Translations under genes and position numbers: made by a program | Shown: piece by piece, positions 9,530 to 17,763 of the stretch | How the letters are laid out: each line of letters begins with the position of its first letter | How positions within the stretch are numbered: position 1 is the stretch's first letter | The notes under the pieces: generated by a model | What the model was told of the DNA's origin: nothing | Database searches by the model: none | What the model saw: only the letters and a program-made list of their open reading frames with translations | DNA from: UBA7446 sp049596455 | GTDB lineage: Bacteria > Bacteroidota > Bacteroidia > Flavobacteriales > Flavobacteriaceae | Direction: 5' to 3' | Assembly: GCA_049596455.1 (NCBI GenBank) | Contig: JBMYLP010000002.1 | Span: 157,243-221,242 of the forward strand | Length of the DNA stretch: 64,000 bases

Positions 9530-9682
9530 TTAATGTTTTTTTGGTTTTTCTTGGGAAAATATTCGTGCAGATGTACCCTCCAAATCATCAAATTCACCAT
9601 GCCGTACGCACCACCAAAACAGTGCTAAAAACACCAAGGCAAGACTAAAACTTACAAGTAGTAAAAGCAGCAATACGTGCAT
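9530..9682 (-). CDS. ccoS: cbb3 oxidase assembly protein CcoS (50 aa)
   Basis: Found by hand translation upstream of ccoNO. The 50-residue protein starts MHVLLLLLLVSFSL, has one helix ending LFWWCVRHGEFDDLEG, and finishes with a short basic tail. The pattern of a single helix followed by W-x(3,5)-GEFDDLE is the hallmark of CcoS, which is needed for cofactor insertion into cbb3 oxidase. It is the first gene of the cco operon, with a 36-nt leader after the predicted -7 box at 9719-9725, and its stop lies 2 bp before the GTG of ccoNO. Confidence 0.92.
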   Translation of the reverse strand: MHVLLLLLLVSFSLALVFLALFWWCVRHGEFDDLEGTSARIFSQEKPKKH

Positions 9683-9718
9683 AGGTTAAGGTTAGATATA
9701 TCTGGATATACAGGGGGC

Positions 9719-9725
9719 CAAAGTA
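9719..9725 (-). promoter_or_regulatory. Predicted -7 box of the ccoS-NOQPGH operon
   Basis: On the minus strand TACTTTG, a one-base-shorter variant of the Bacteroidota TAnnTTTG box; the same 7-mer lies before the carbonic anhydrase gene at 41811. The palindromic operator at 9749-9760 is centred 35.5 bp upstream of the box's final G, i.e. near -40 relative to a start about 4 nt after the box. This fits class-II activation. Confidence 0.55.
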
Positions 9726-9748
9726 TTTATTAGTGGGGCTAAAAAAAA

Positions 9749-9760
9749 TGACAAATGTCA
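9749..9760. promoter_or_regulatory. Candidate Crp/Fnr-family operator of the cco operon
   Basis: A perfect palindrome TGACAAATGTCA (half-sites TGACA/TGTCA). It overlaps the stop codon of ccoI (9758-9760). A near-identical element, TGATAAATGTCA on the minus strand, lies at 12187-12198 in the ccoI/regulator intergenic region. Both have a TGA-N6-TCA core as in Fnr and Crp sites. The likely ligand is the Fnr-like regulator encoded at 12239. Confidence 0.6.
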
Positions 9761-12145
9761 GCTTACTAATTTTTTTGTGATTTTTTTATGCAACCACGCT
9801 GTAGACAGCGATGCAAACCCAACGACACTCATGGAGCTTAAGGGCATGAGTATAGCAGCAATGATGGGATTCAGTCCACCAACAACCGCGATTCCAATAC
9901 CAACACAGTTGTACAATAGCGAAAAACCAAAACTTATATAAACCAGCCGAATACTTTTTTTCATCCCCCACCAAAAAACGGGTAATGACACCACACGATT
10001 TGCAGTAATTATAGCATCGCATTTTGGCGTAAATACCTGACTTCCATCATTGACAGCAACGCCAGCATCACTTTGTACCAACGCCCCAGCATCGTTGAGT
10101 CCATCGCCAACCATAAGTACTTTTTCACCCAAATCTTGCCGTGAGGCAATGTAATCAACCTTGTCAAACGGACTTTGATTAAAGCGCATAGTGGTATTTT
10201 TAGGCACAAGGGGCTGAAGCATTTTTTGGTCTTTATCGCTGTCTCCTGACAAAATACTTAACTGTTGAACAGGTGTGTTTTGAAACAATGCTCCAAGTTG
10301 AGGACGAAAGGCTTGCCGAATATGGAAGCATCCTCTATAAACACCGTCAATTGCAATGTAAACTCCAGACACTGAATTTTGGAGTTCTGTCACACCAACA
10401 AAAGCAGCGGATCCAATGCGATAGTTTTTTTTACCAACTTGTGCGCTTATCCCTTTGCCTACTTCTTGATTTATGGCTAGTGATTTGCTCCAGCTCACAT
10501 CTTTTAAGTATCTAAAAATGGCTTTGCTCATTGGGTGCGTAGATGGATATACCATTGCCTTGATGATTTGCTTTTCAGCCATAGAAAGCGACGTGTTTCC
10601 ATGAAAGTGGATTGCCGTTTTTGAAGCATCTGACAACGTGCCAGTTTTGTCAAACACCCAATGGGTGGTGGCTGCAATGTTTTCTATGGCAGCATTGTTT
10701 TTCAGCAGCAGTCCGAGTTTACCAAAATACCGCACCATATTTCCAAGAATAAACGGACTTGAAAGTGCCAAAGCACAAGGGCAAGCGACAATAAGCACAG
10801 CGACAACGACTTCCACCGCTCTTGTGGCATCAATAAATAACCATGCAATCCCCGAAAGCGTACTTATTGACAAAATAGCAGGTGTAAAATAACGGCTGAT
10901 GCGGTCTGCAAAAGATGCTTTTTCGAGTTGATGTTGTGCGTTTGATGTTCCTTCTTGCCAAAGTTGTAGCAAAAAACTTTTGTCCATAGACTTAGACGCT
11001 TGAATGAAGGCTACTTGTTTTTGGATTTTACCCCCTGCAAAAACGAGTTCTCCTTTTTTCTTTATTACAATAGCCGATTCGCCAGTAACAAAACTGTAAT
11101 CTATGTGCACTTCATCGCTAAAGACAATCCCGTCAACAGGGATAATTTCCTCGGGGCGAAGTAGTAGGCAATCATTTTTTTTGATGTGTTCTACGGGAAC
11201 AATGCGCTCCGTTTTATCTTGTGCTACAACACTTACCCCAACGGGGAAAAAAGAACGATATCCACGTTCAAAATCTGCCAATGCATATACACTTTGCTGC
11301 ATATATTGCCCTAAAAGCAAAAAGAATACAAGTCCGGTTAAGCTATCAAAATAGGGAAGCTCATGAGCAATAAAAGCTGCATGTGTACTCTTAACAAACA
11401 ACACACTTATTCCAAGGGCAATGGGAATATCTAACGACCAAAGTTTGTTCGAGATACTTTTATATGAGTTAATAAAATAATGTCGGGCAGCATAAAAAAC
11501 CACAGGGATGCTTAAGAAAAACATCAAAGCATCAAACCAAGGTCTTAGTTCATCTAACCATGGTTCGCTTTTTTCAAAATAGGTAGGTAATGCCAAAAAC
11601 ATACTGTTACCAAATGCAAAGCCAGCAATCCCTATTTTTAACCAAAGGCTTCTGTTGCGTTTGTGTTGTTGTGTTTCGCTGTTTTTCCCAGCAGTGAAGT
11701 CAGCAGGATACCCAAGCCTGTCTAACAGTATGGCGATGTCTTTCATGCTTGTTTTTTGTGTATCAAAAATCAGATGTAACCTGCGTTTTGAAAATGTCAC
11801 ATGGCTGTGCAAAATGGCAGGCTCAATATGAGAGAGGTGTTCTAAAATCCATATACACGCACTGCAATGCATACTAGGAATACTAAGTCTAACTCTAATT
11901 TTATTGTCATCTTTAAACTGAACACAATCTTCCCAAAGGGTTTCGTTTTCCAAAAAGGCGTAGTTTTTTTCTTTTTTTGGCGTAAGCCCTTTTTGGGGAT
12001 AATGGGTATAAAATGCACCTAAGTCATTCGTGTGAATAATGCTATACACCGTTTCGCAGCCCGCGCAACAGAAAAAAAGCTTTTCTGAGGTTGATTTGGT
12101 GGCAGCAACCTTCTTACCGCAATGATAACATTGTTTTAGGCTCAT
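9758..12145 (-). CDS. ccoI: Copper-transporting P1B-type ATPase CcoI/FixI
   Basis: Membrane copper pump that supplies the CuB site of cbb3 oxidase. The 795-residue protein has an N-terminal cysteine-rich domain (CYHCGKK; FFCCAGC), an HMA domain with SMHCSACIW near residue 95, eight expected helices, VACPCALALSSP (the CPC ion-binding site), DKTGTLSD phosphorylation motif, and MVGDGLNDAGAL hinge. These features are those of the FixI/CcoI subgroup, which combines PF12156-type and HMA metal-binding heads. It is divergent from the Fnr-like regulator and ends only 75 bp before ccoS, but the cco operon appears to have its own promoter overlapping the ccoI stop. Confidence 0.95.
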   Translation of the reverse strand: MSLKQCYHCGKKVAATKSTSEKLFFCCAGCETVYSIIHTNDLGAFYTHYPQKGLTPKKEKNYAFLENETLWEDCVQFKDDNKIRVRLSIPSMHCSACIWILEHLSHIEPAILHSHVTFSKRRLHLIFDTQKTSMKDIAILLDRLGYPADFTAGKNSETQQHKRNRSLWLKIGIAGFAFGNSMFLALPTYFEKSEPWLDELRPWFDALMFFLSIPVVFYAARHYFINSYKSISNKLWSLDIPIALGISVLFVKSTHAAFIAHELPYFDSLTGLVFFLLLGQYMQQSVYALADFERGYRSFFPVGVSVVAQDKTERIVPVEHIKKNDCLLLRPEEIIPVDGIVFSDEVHIDYSFVTGESAIVIKKKGELVFAGGKIQKQVAFIQASKSMDKSFLLQLWQEGTSNAQHQLEKASFADRISRYFTPAILSISTLSGIAWLFIDATRAVEVVVAVLIVACPCALALSSPFILGNMVRYFGKLGLLLKNNAAIENIAATTHWVFDKTGTLSDASKTAIHFHGNTSLSMAEKQIIKAMVYPSTHPMSKAIFRYLKDVSWSKSLAINQEVGKGISAQVGKKNYRIGSAAFVGVTELQNSVSGVYIAIDGVYRGCFHIRQAFRPQLGALFQNTPVQQLSILSGDSDKDQKMLQPLVPKNTTMRFNQSPFDKVDYIASRQDLGEKVLMVGDGLNDAGALVQSDAGVAVNDGSQVFTPKCDAIITANRVVSLPVFWWGMKKSIRLVYISFGFSLLYNCVGIGIAVVGGLNPIIAAILMPLSSMSVVGFASLSTAWLHKKITKKLVS

Positions 12146-12155
12146 CAGTTATCTT

Positions 12156-12163
12156 CAAAGGTC
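12156..12163 (-). promoter_or_regulatory. Predicted -7 box of ccoI
   Basis: On the minus strand GACCTTTG, seven of eight matches to TAnnTTTG if the first base is ignored, preceded by T. The operator at 12187-12198 is centred 36.5 bp upstream of the box's last G, almost the same spacing as at the ccoS promoter. The leader to the ccoI ATG would be only about 6-8 nt. Confidence 0.45.
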
Positions 12164-12186
12164 ACAGTTCAAGAAGTTTAAAAAAA

Positions 12187-12198
12187 TGACATTTATCA
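12187..12198. promoter_or_regulatory. Candidate Crp/Fnr-family operator between ccoI and its regulator
   Basis: TGACATTTATCA; read on the other strand TGATAAATGTCA, differing by one base from the palindrome at 9749-9760. It lies about 41 bp from both divergent start codons (ccoI at 12145 and the regulator at 12239), so it could activate ccoI and at the same time autoregulate the regulator gene. For the regulator the site lies upstream of a TATTTTG box at 12202-12208, close enough to block the promoter. Confidence 0.55.
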
Positions 12199-12238
12199 AC
12201 TTATTTTGGTATATTAGTAGTGCCAAATCTGAAATACT

Positions 12239-12910
12239 ATGAACAAATGTTATTCTTGTTTTTTATATGATTCGGTTTGTAAAAACAATCGTTTTGCTAC
12301 CGATGTTTCTTTTCCCAAAAGATCATTAATTTTTGACGAAGGAACTGCCCTCAAGGGGATTTACTGCGTTCATGAAGGCGTTTGTAAAATATCCAAACTC
12401 AGCGAAAACGGGAAAGAACTTATCATACAGTTTTTGGGAAAAGGAACCCTGTTGGGTATCAGAAGTGTAGTAAACGACGAAAAAACAAACCTAAAAGCGG
12501 TTTCGCTTTCGCCAATACAGGCATGCTTTTTACCAATTGATAAAGTAAGACAAACGATTCAGCAAAATGGTGCTTTTGCTACGTATTTGGTGCAAACGAT
12601 GGCAAGCCATTTAAAAGATGCCGACAACCGAATTGTAACCTTGGGGCAACATCAGGCCCATGAACGGTTAGCTACATTATTGCTGTACTTAAAAGACACA
12701 TTTGGAACAAATAGTCTTGGGGAACTAAATGTTTTTTTAAAGCGGTCAGAAATGGCCAGTTTTATTGGTACGGCGACCGAATCCATGATACGAATGTTCA
12801 AAAAATTTGAACAAAGCGGCTTGGTGGCTAGCAAAGGAAGGGCAATTCGCATTTTAGACGAAGATAGATTATACAATATCGCTAACGGTATTGAGCTTAG
12901 CGTGCACTGA
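12239..12910 (+). CDS. Crp/Fnr-family transcriptional regulator, Fnr-like with N-terminal cysteines
   Basis: A 223-residue regulator with a cyclic-nucleotide-binding-like beta-roll (about 25-120), a long dimerisation helix, and a C-terminal winged helix-turn-helix. The recognition helix reads TATESMIRMFKKF, with E181 and R185 in the positions that contact TGA half-sites in Crp and Fnr. The N-terminus has C4, C7 and C14, with further cysteines at 43, 49 and about 97, spaced somewhat like the [4Fe-4S] ligands of oxygen-sensing Fnr. It sits divergently next to ccoI and the cbb3 operon, so oxygen-dependent control of cbb3 oxidase is the likely job. Whether it truly binds an iron-sulfur cluster is inference. 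Confidence 0.88.
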   Translation: MNKCYSCFLYDSVCKNNRFATDVSFPKRSLIFDEGTALKGIYCVHEGVCKISKLSENGKELIIQFLGKGTLLGIRSVVNDEKTNLKAVSLSPIQACFLPIDKVRQTIQQNGAFATYLVQTMASHLKDADNRIVTLGQHQAHERLATLLLYLKDTFGTNSLGELNVFLKRSEMASFIGTATESMIRMFKKFEQSGLVASKGRAIRILDEDRLYNIANGIELSVH

Positions 12911-12921
12911 TGGCTTTTCCG

Positions 12922-12929
12922 TATCTTTG
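12922..12929 (+). promoter_or_regulatory. -7 promoter box immediately before ruvB
   Basis: TATCTTTG, an exact TAnnTTTG match, ends 5 nt before the ruvB ATG (12935). A start site at the usual distance would fall on or next to the ATG, giving a leaderless or nearly leaderless transcript. No good -33 TTG at 17-23 bp was found. Confidence 0.5.
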
Positions 12930-12934
12930 GATAG

Positions 12935-13957
12935 ATGAATGAGCATCTAGACCCAACAGGCGAACACCTTAGTCACGAAGAGCATGATATAGACCGTGCG
13001 TTGCGACCACTTAGCTTTAACGACTTTAGTGGTCAGCCGCAGGTACTTGAAAACCTCGAGATTTTTGTCGCTGCTGCGAACCAACGTGGTGAACCCCTTG
13101 ATCATACCCTTTTACACGGCCCACCGGGACTGGGGAAAACCACATTAGCATATATTTTGGCACATGAGCTGGACGTAAATCTAAAACTTACCTCAGGCCC
13201 TGTGCTGGACAAGCCCGGCGACTTGGCAGGGTTGCTTACTAACCTTCAGCCCAGAGATGTGCTTTTTATTGATGAAATACATCGATTGAGCCCTGTTGTC
13301 GAGGAGTATTTATACTCTGCCATGGAAGATTATCGCATCGATATTATGATCGAAACGGGTCCCAACGCCCGTTCTGTACAAATCGAATTAAGCCCCTTTA
13401 CACTTGTGGGTGCCACTACACGTTCGGGATTGCTCACAGCACCCATGCGCGCTCGTTTTGGCATCAACAGCAGGTTGGAGTATTATTCAACCGAAGTGTT
13501 AGCGGGAATTGTAACACGCAGCGCAGGAATTTTAAATATCCCGATTGAAGAAAAAGCCGCCATAGAAATTGCAAGCAGAAGTCGCGGCACACCACGAATT
13601 GCCAATGCGCTCTTGCGCCGTGTGCGTGATTTTGCACAAATCAAAGGAAACGGAACCATTGACTCAGCCATAACTCAAATAGGATTAAAAGCACTAAACG
13701 TTGATGCCAACGGTTTGGACGAAATGGACAACAAAATCCTAACTACGTTGATTGATAAATTCAAAGGAGGCCCCGTGGGAATTAACACATTGGCAACGGC
13801 AGTTTCTGAAAATGGTGAAACCATTGAAGAAGTCTATGAGCCGTTTCTGATTCAAGAAGGGTTTTTGGTTCGAACGCCTCGTGGCAGGGAAGTAACCGAA
13901 AAGGCATATACACACTTAGGCAGAACGATTCCTAATGCTCAAAAAGGGTTGTTTTGA
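12935..13957 (+). CDS. ruvB: Holliday junction branch-migration ATPase RuvB
   Basis: Hexameric motor that drives branch migration together with RuvA (encoded at 17182). The 340-residue protein has Walker A GPPGLGKTT near residue 64, Walker B DEIHRLSPVVEEYLYSAMED, sensor GATTRSGLLTAPMRARFG, and the C-terminal winged helix ending near GREVTEKAY. Length and all motifs are standard. Its stop overlaps the start of queG by 3-4 bp, so the two are translationally coupled. ruvB and ruvA are separated by queG and the malic enzyme gene rather than adjacent. Confidence 0.98.
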   Translation: MNEHLDPTGEHLSHEEHDIDRALRPLSFNDFSGQPQVLENLEIFVAAANQRGEPLDHTLLHGPPGLGKTTLAYILAHELDVNLKLTSGPVLDKPGDLAGLLTNLQPRDVLFIDEIHRLSPVVEEYLYSAMEDYRIDIMIETGPNARSVQIELSPFTLVGATTRSGLLTAPMRARFGINSRLEYYSTEVLAGIVTRSAGILNIPIEEKAAIEIASRSRGTPRIANALLRRVRDFAQIKGNGTIDSAITQIGLKALNVDANGLDEMDNKILTTLIDKFKGGPVGINTLATAVSENGETIEEVYEPFLIQEGFLVRTPRGREVTEKAYTHLGRTIPNAQKGLF

Positions 13958-14874
13958 GTAGTGAAGCTCGTGCTGCTATCGTAAAACAAATTGCCCAACG
14001 CTTGGGCTTTATGGCATGTGGCATTTCAAAAGCTACTTTTTTGGAAGAAGAAGCCCCCCGGTTAGAAAAGTGGCTCATGCAAAACCATCATGGAGAAATG
14101 GGTTATATGGCACGCAATTTTGACAAGCGCTTAGACCCTCGTAAACTTGTTCCGGGAGCCAAAAGCGTGGTGTCGTTATTGTACAATTATTATCCCAACG
14201 CATCGCAAACCGACAAAGACGCACCAAAACTCGCACGCTATGCGTATGGAAAAGATTATCATCATGTCATTAAAGACAAACTCTTTGAATTTATGCACGA
14301 CATCCAAACCGAAATAGGTGCTGTAGAAGGGCGTGTTTTTGTAGATTCTGCACCAGTTTTGGAAAAAGCGTGGGCAGCAAAAAGTGGTTTGGGTTGGGTT
14401 GGAAAAAACACCAATTTAATTCGAAAGCAAAATGGCTCCTATTTTTTTATTGCGGAACTTATCATCGATTTAGAACTTGCTGCTGACGGCGCAGTTACCG
14501 ACCATTGTGGCTCGTGCACCGCCTGTTTAGATGCGTGTCCAACCAATGCATTTGTAGCCCCCTACAAATTGGATGCTAGCAAGTGTATTTCGTATTTTAC
14601 GATTGAACTCAAAGACGCCATTCCTAACGAAGTTAAGGGTCAGTTTGATGACTGGGCATTTGGTTGCGACATTTGTCAAGAGGTGTGTCCTTGGAATCGA
14701 TTTTCTACCCCGCACAACGAACCTCAGTTTGAGCCCAATCCAGCACTTATGCAACTCTCAAAAAAGGATTGGCATGAAATTACAGAAGAGGTTTTTAACC
14801 GCTTGTTTGAAGCAAGTGCTGTTCAGCGTACAGGGTTTAATGGACTAAAACGAAATTTGGAGTTTTTAAAATAG
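13954..14874 (+). CDS. queG: Epoxyqueuosine reductase QueG
   Basis: Cobalamin-dependent iron-sulfur enzyme that converts epoxyqueuosine to queuosine in tRNA, the last step of queuosine synthesis. The 306-residue protein has a DUF1730 N-terminal domain and two 4Fe-4S motifs: CGSCTACLDACPTNAF and CDICQEVCPWNRF, plus FVDSAPVLEKAWA with the conserved catalytic aspartate. The start is TTG at 13954, overlapping the ruvB stop; the family N-terminus (alternating basic residues before RLGFMACGISKA) agrees with this start. A queuosine-precursor transporter is encoded at 57739. Confidence 0.95.
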   Translation: MSSEARAAIVKQIAQRLGFMACGISKATFLEEEAPRLEKWLMQNHHGEMGYMARNFDKRLDPRKLVPGAKSVVSLLYNYYPNASQTDKDAPKLARYAYGKDYHHVIKDKLFEFMHDIQTEIGAVEGRVFVDSAPVLEKAWAAKSGLGWVGKNTNLIRKQNGSYFFIAELIIDLELAADGAVTDHCGSCTACLDACPTNAFVAPYKLDASKCISYFTIELKDAIPNEVKGQFDDWAFGCDICQEVCPWNRFSTPHNEPQFEPNPALMQLSKKDWHEITEEVFNRLFEASAVQRTGFNGLKRNLEFLK

Positions 14875-14914
14875 CAAGAATTCAATACCTTTCCAAGCTT
14901 AAACCCATGACCAA

Positions 14915-17185
14915 ATGAGTAAAGAAAGTAAACGCCGCGAGGCGCTCATTTATCACGCAAAACCAAAGCCTGGAAAGCTTGAGGTTAACCCCAGCAAACC
15001 CTACACGAGTCAGCGCGACCTTTCTTTGGCATATTCTCCAGGTGTCGCTGAGCCCTGCTTGGAGATTGAAAAATCTACCGAAAATGTTTACAAATACACC
15101 AACAAAGCCAATTTGGTTGCCGTAATTTCTAACGGTACTGCAGTGTTGGGATTGGGCGATATAGGCCCTGAAGCGTCCAAACCCGTTATGGAAGGAAAAG
15201 GATTGCTTTTTAAAATTTTTGCTGGCATAGATGTATTTGACATTGAGGTTGACACCAAAGATGTGGATGCATTTATCGAAACGGTAAAAAATATTGCACC
15301 CACGTTTGGGGGTATAAATTTGGAAGATATCAAAGCGCCAGAGGCGTTTGAAATTGAACGTCGATTGGTAGAAGAGCTCGATATTCCTGTAATGCATGAC
15401 GATCAACACGGAACTGCTATCATCTCTGGTGCGGCATTGCTCAATGCTGTGGAGTTGGCAAAAAAAGATATGAGCTCTATCAAAATGGTGATTAGTGGCG
15501 CGGGTGCCGCTGCGATTTCCTGTGCACGGCTATATCGCGCTTTGGGCGTATTGCCAAAAAACATGATGATGACCGATAGTAAAGGCATCATTAGAGCCGA
15601 CAGAGAAAATTTGACCGTTCAAAAGAAAGAATTTGCTACAACATCAGACGTACATACCTTAGAGGAGGCACTGCAAAATGCAGATGTATTTATTGGCCTC
15701 TCTAAGGCAGATATCATGACGGCAGCCATGCTAAAGTCTATGGCCGCAAATCCGATAGTATTTGCCATGGCAAACCCTGATCCTGAAATTGATTATAATT
15801 TGGCGGTTGCTACCCGTGACGATGTTATTATGGCAACGGGGCGTTCCGATTTTCCTAATCAGGTGAATAATGTACTTGGCTTTCCTTTTATTTTTCGAGG
15901 AGCATTAGACGTTAGGGCTACTAAAATTAACGAAGCCATGAAAATGGCAGCCGTACATGCCCTAGCAGATTTGGCAAAAGAAACTGTCCCGGAACAAGTA
16001 AACATTGCCTACGGTACTACCAAACTTGCCTTCGGAGAGAACTACATCATCCCCAAGCCTTTTGATCCACGACTGATTACTACTGTTCCCATGGCAGTAG
16101 CAAAAGCAGCAATGGAAAGTGGCGTGGCGCAAGCACCCATAACAGATTGGAATCAATATCAAGAACAGCTACACCAACGCACTGGCTCTGACACCAAATT
16201 GGTGCGATTGATTACAAGTCAAGCAAAGCGCAACATGCAGCGCGTGGTGTATGCCGAAGCAGACGAATTGGATGTGCTTAAGGCTGCGCAAATGGTTTAT
16301 GAAGAAGGTATTGCGCATCCTATTTTATTGGGAAACAAAGAGCGCATTTTGGAGTTGATGGAAACCTTAGAGTTTGAAGCAGATATTCCCATCATTGATC
16401 CAAAAACAGAGGAGGTAAAGGAACAACGCGAAACCTATGCCAATACCTACTGGAAATTACGTCAGCGCAGGGGTGTAACGCTATATGACGCTCAACGCAG
16501 AATGCGAGAGCGCAATTATTTTGCCGCTATGATGGTGCGTGAAGGCGATGCCGATGCTATGATTTCGGGCTATAGCCGAAGTTACCCTAATGTGCTAAAA
16601 CCTGTTTTGCATGTTATTGATAGGGCTGAGGGTGTAAATCGGGTTGCCACCACCAACTTGATGATTACCAATAAAGGGCCGTTGTTTTTGGCAGATACCT
16701 CTATCAATATCAACCCAAATGCAAAAGACTTGGCAAAAATTGCCCAAATGACTTCGTATACGGCAACGCTGTTTGGCATGCAACCTAAAGTAGCCATGCT
16801 ATCATACTCTAATTTTGGTTCATCTAAAAATGAAGATGCGCAGAAAGTAAACGAGGCAGTTTCGTTGTTACACCGCTATGTGCCGCACATAGATGTGGAT
16901 GGTCCTATCCAAGCTGATTTTGCACTGAATAAAACCATGCGTACGTCAAAATTCCCATTTTCTAAAATTGCTGGTAAGGAGGTAAATACACTTCTTTTTC
17001 CAGATTTGAATGCTGCAAACATTGCTTATAAGCTTATCAAAGAATTAGATGACGCCCTTTCCATTGGTCCAATTATGATGGGACTCAAGCATGCTGTGCA
17101 TATTTTGCAATTGGGCGCAAGCGTAGATGAAATTGTTCATATGACGGCAGTTGCCGCAGTGGATGCACAAAACAAAAAACAATGA
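14915..17185 (+). CDS. maeB: NADP-dependent malic enzyme with phosphotransacetylase-like C-terminal domain
   Basis: Converts malate to pyruvate and CO2, making NADPH. The 756-residue chain has the malic enzyme N-domain and NAD-binding domain (about 1-420; conserved SLAYSPGVAEPC, MHDDQHGTAI, SGAGAAAISCA) followed by a PTA_PTB domain (about 430-756). In the known multi-domain enzyme this tail is regulatory and lacks transacetylase activity. It starts 40 bp after queG and overlaps ruvA by 4 bp (ATGA), so the order ruvB-queG-maeB-ruvA-sprA is one compact transcription unit. Confidence 0.96.
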   Translation: MSKESKRREALIYHAKPKPGKLEVNPSKPYTSQRDLSLAYSPGVAEPCLEIEKSTENVYKYTNKANLVAVISNGTAVLGLGDIGPEASKPVMEGKGLLFKIFAGIDVFDIEVDTKDVDAFIETVKNIAPTFGGINLEDIKAPEAFEIERRLVEELDIPVMHDDQHGTAIISGAALLNAVELAKKDMSSIKMVISGAGAAAISCARLYRALGVLPKNMMMTDSKGIIRADRENLTVQKKEFATTSDVHTLEEALQNADVFIGLSKADIMTAAMLKSMAANPIVFAMANPDPEIDYNLAVATRDDVIMATGRSDFPNQVNNVLGFPFIFRGALDVRATKINEAMKMAAVHALADLAKETVPEQVNIAYGTTKLAFGENYIIPKPFDPRLITTVPMAVAKAAMESGVAQAPITDWNQYQEQLHQRTGSDTKLVRLITSQAKRNMQRVVYAEADELDVLKAAQMVYEEGIAHPILLGNKERILELMETLEFEADIPIIDPKTEEVKEQRETYANTYWKLRQRRGVTLYDAQRRMRERNYFAAMMVREGDADAMISGYSRSYPNVLKPVLHVIDRAEGVNRVATTNLMITNKGPLFLADTSININPNAKDLAKIAQMTSYTATLFGMQPKVAMLSYSNFGSSKNEDAQKVNEAVSLLHRYVPHIDVDGPIQADFALNKTMRTSKFPFSKIAGKEVNTLLFPDLNAANIAYKLIKELDDALSIGPIMMGLKHAVHILQLGASVDEIVHMTAVAAVDAQNKKQ

Positions 17186-17763
17186 TAACACAGCTAAACG
17201 GAAGACTTGTAAGCAAAACGCCAACGACGCTTGTTGTTGATTGTAGCGGGGTTGGTTATGAAGTACATATTTCGCTTCACACCTTTGGGCAATTACCCGA
17301 TGATGAACACATTCGAATTTTCACCCACCATCAGGTGCGAGAAGATGCGCAAACCTTATATGGTTTTATGGAGCAAGTGGAGCGCAGCGTATTTCGTTTG
17401 TTGTTAAGCGTAAGCGGCATAGGTGCCAATACGGCTCGAACAGTACTGTCTTCTATGAATCCGCAAGAGGTGGTGCAAGCTATTCAAACAGATAATGTGG
17501 CAGCCATACAAGCCATAAAAGGAATCGGTGCCAAAACGGCACAGCGTGTAATTGTAGATTTGAGAGATAAAGTAACGGGGTTGGTGGAAGAAGGTGAAAT
17601 TGGTACTGTTTCAAACAATACACAGCGCGATGAAGCGTTATCTGCATTGAGTGTATTAGGCTACCCTATAAAACAAACACAAAAGATAGTGGATGCGTTG
17701 CTACAAGTAGAACCCAACATGCCGGTGGAGCGAATCATCAAAAATGCGCTCAACAAATTGTAA
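17182..17763 (+). CDS. ruvA: Holliday junction-binding protein RuvA
   Basis: Tetrameric Holliday-junction-binding partner of RuvB. The 193-residue protein has an OB-fold N-domain (MITQLNGRLVSKTPTTLVVDC), a helix-hairpin-helix region (LLSVSGIGANTARTVLS and IKGIGAKTAQRVIVDLRDK) and a small C-terminal domain that binds RuvB (about 145-193). Length is normal. It overlaps the malic enzyme gene by 4 bp and its stop codon shares one base with the sprA ATG. Confidence 0.97.
   Translation: MITQLNGRLVSKTPTTLVVDCSGVGYEVHISLHTFGQLPDDEHIRIFTHHQVREDAQTLYGFMEQVERSVFRLLLSVSGIGANTARTVLSSMNPQEVVQAIQTDNVAAIQAIKGIGAKTAQRVIVDLRDKVTGLVEEGEIGTVSNNTQRDEALSALSVLGYPIKQTQKIVDALLQVEPNMPVERIIKNALNKL

Noticed and set aside
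9694..9703. Palindrome AGATATATCT in the ccoS leader as a second regulator site
   Set aside because: Simple AT palindromes are frequent at this base composition, and there is no second copy near another promoter.
14882..15409. A 175-codon open frame on the minus strand opposite the malic enzyme gene
   Set aside because: Antisense shadow of a well-supported gene; low-complexity F, N and R-rich translation with no recognisable domain.
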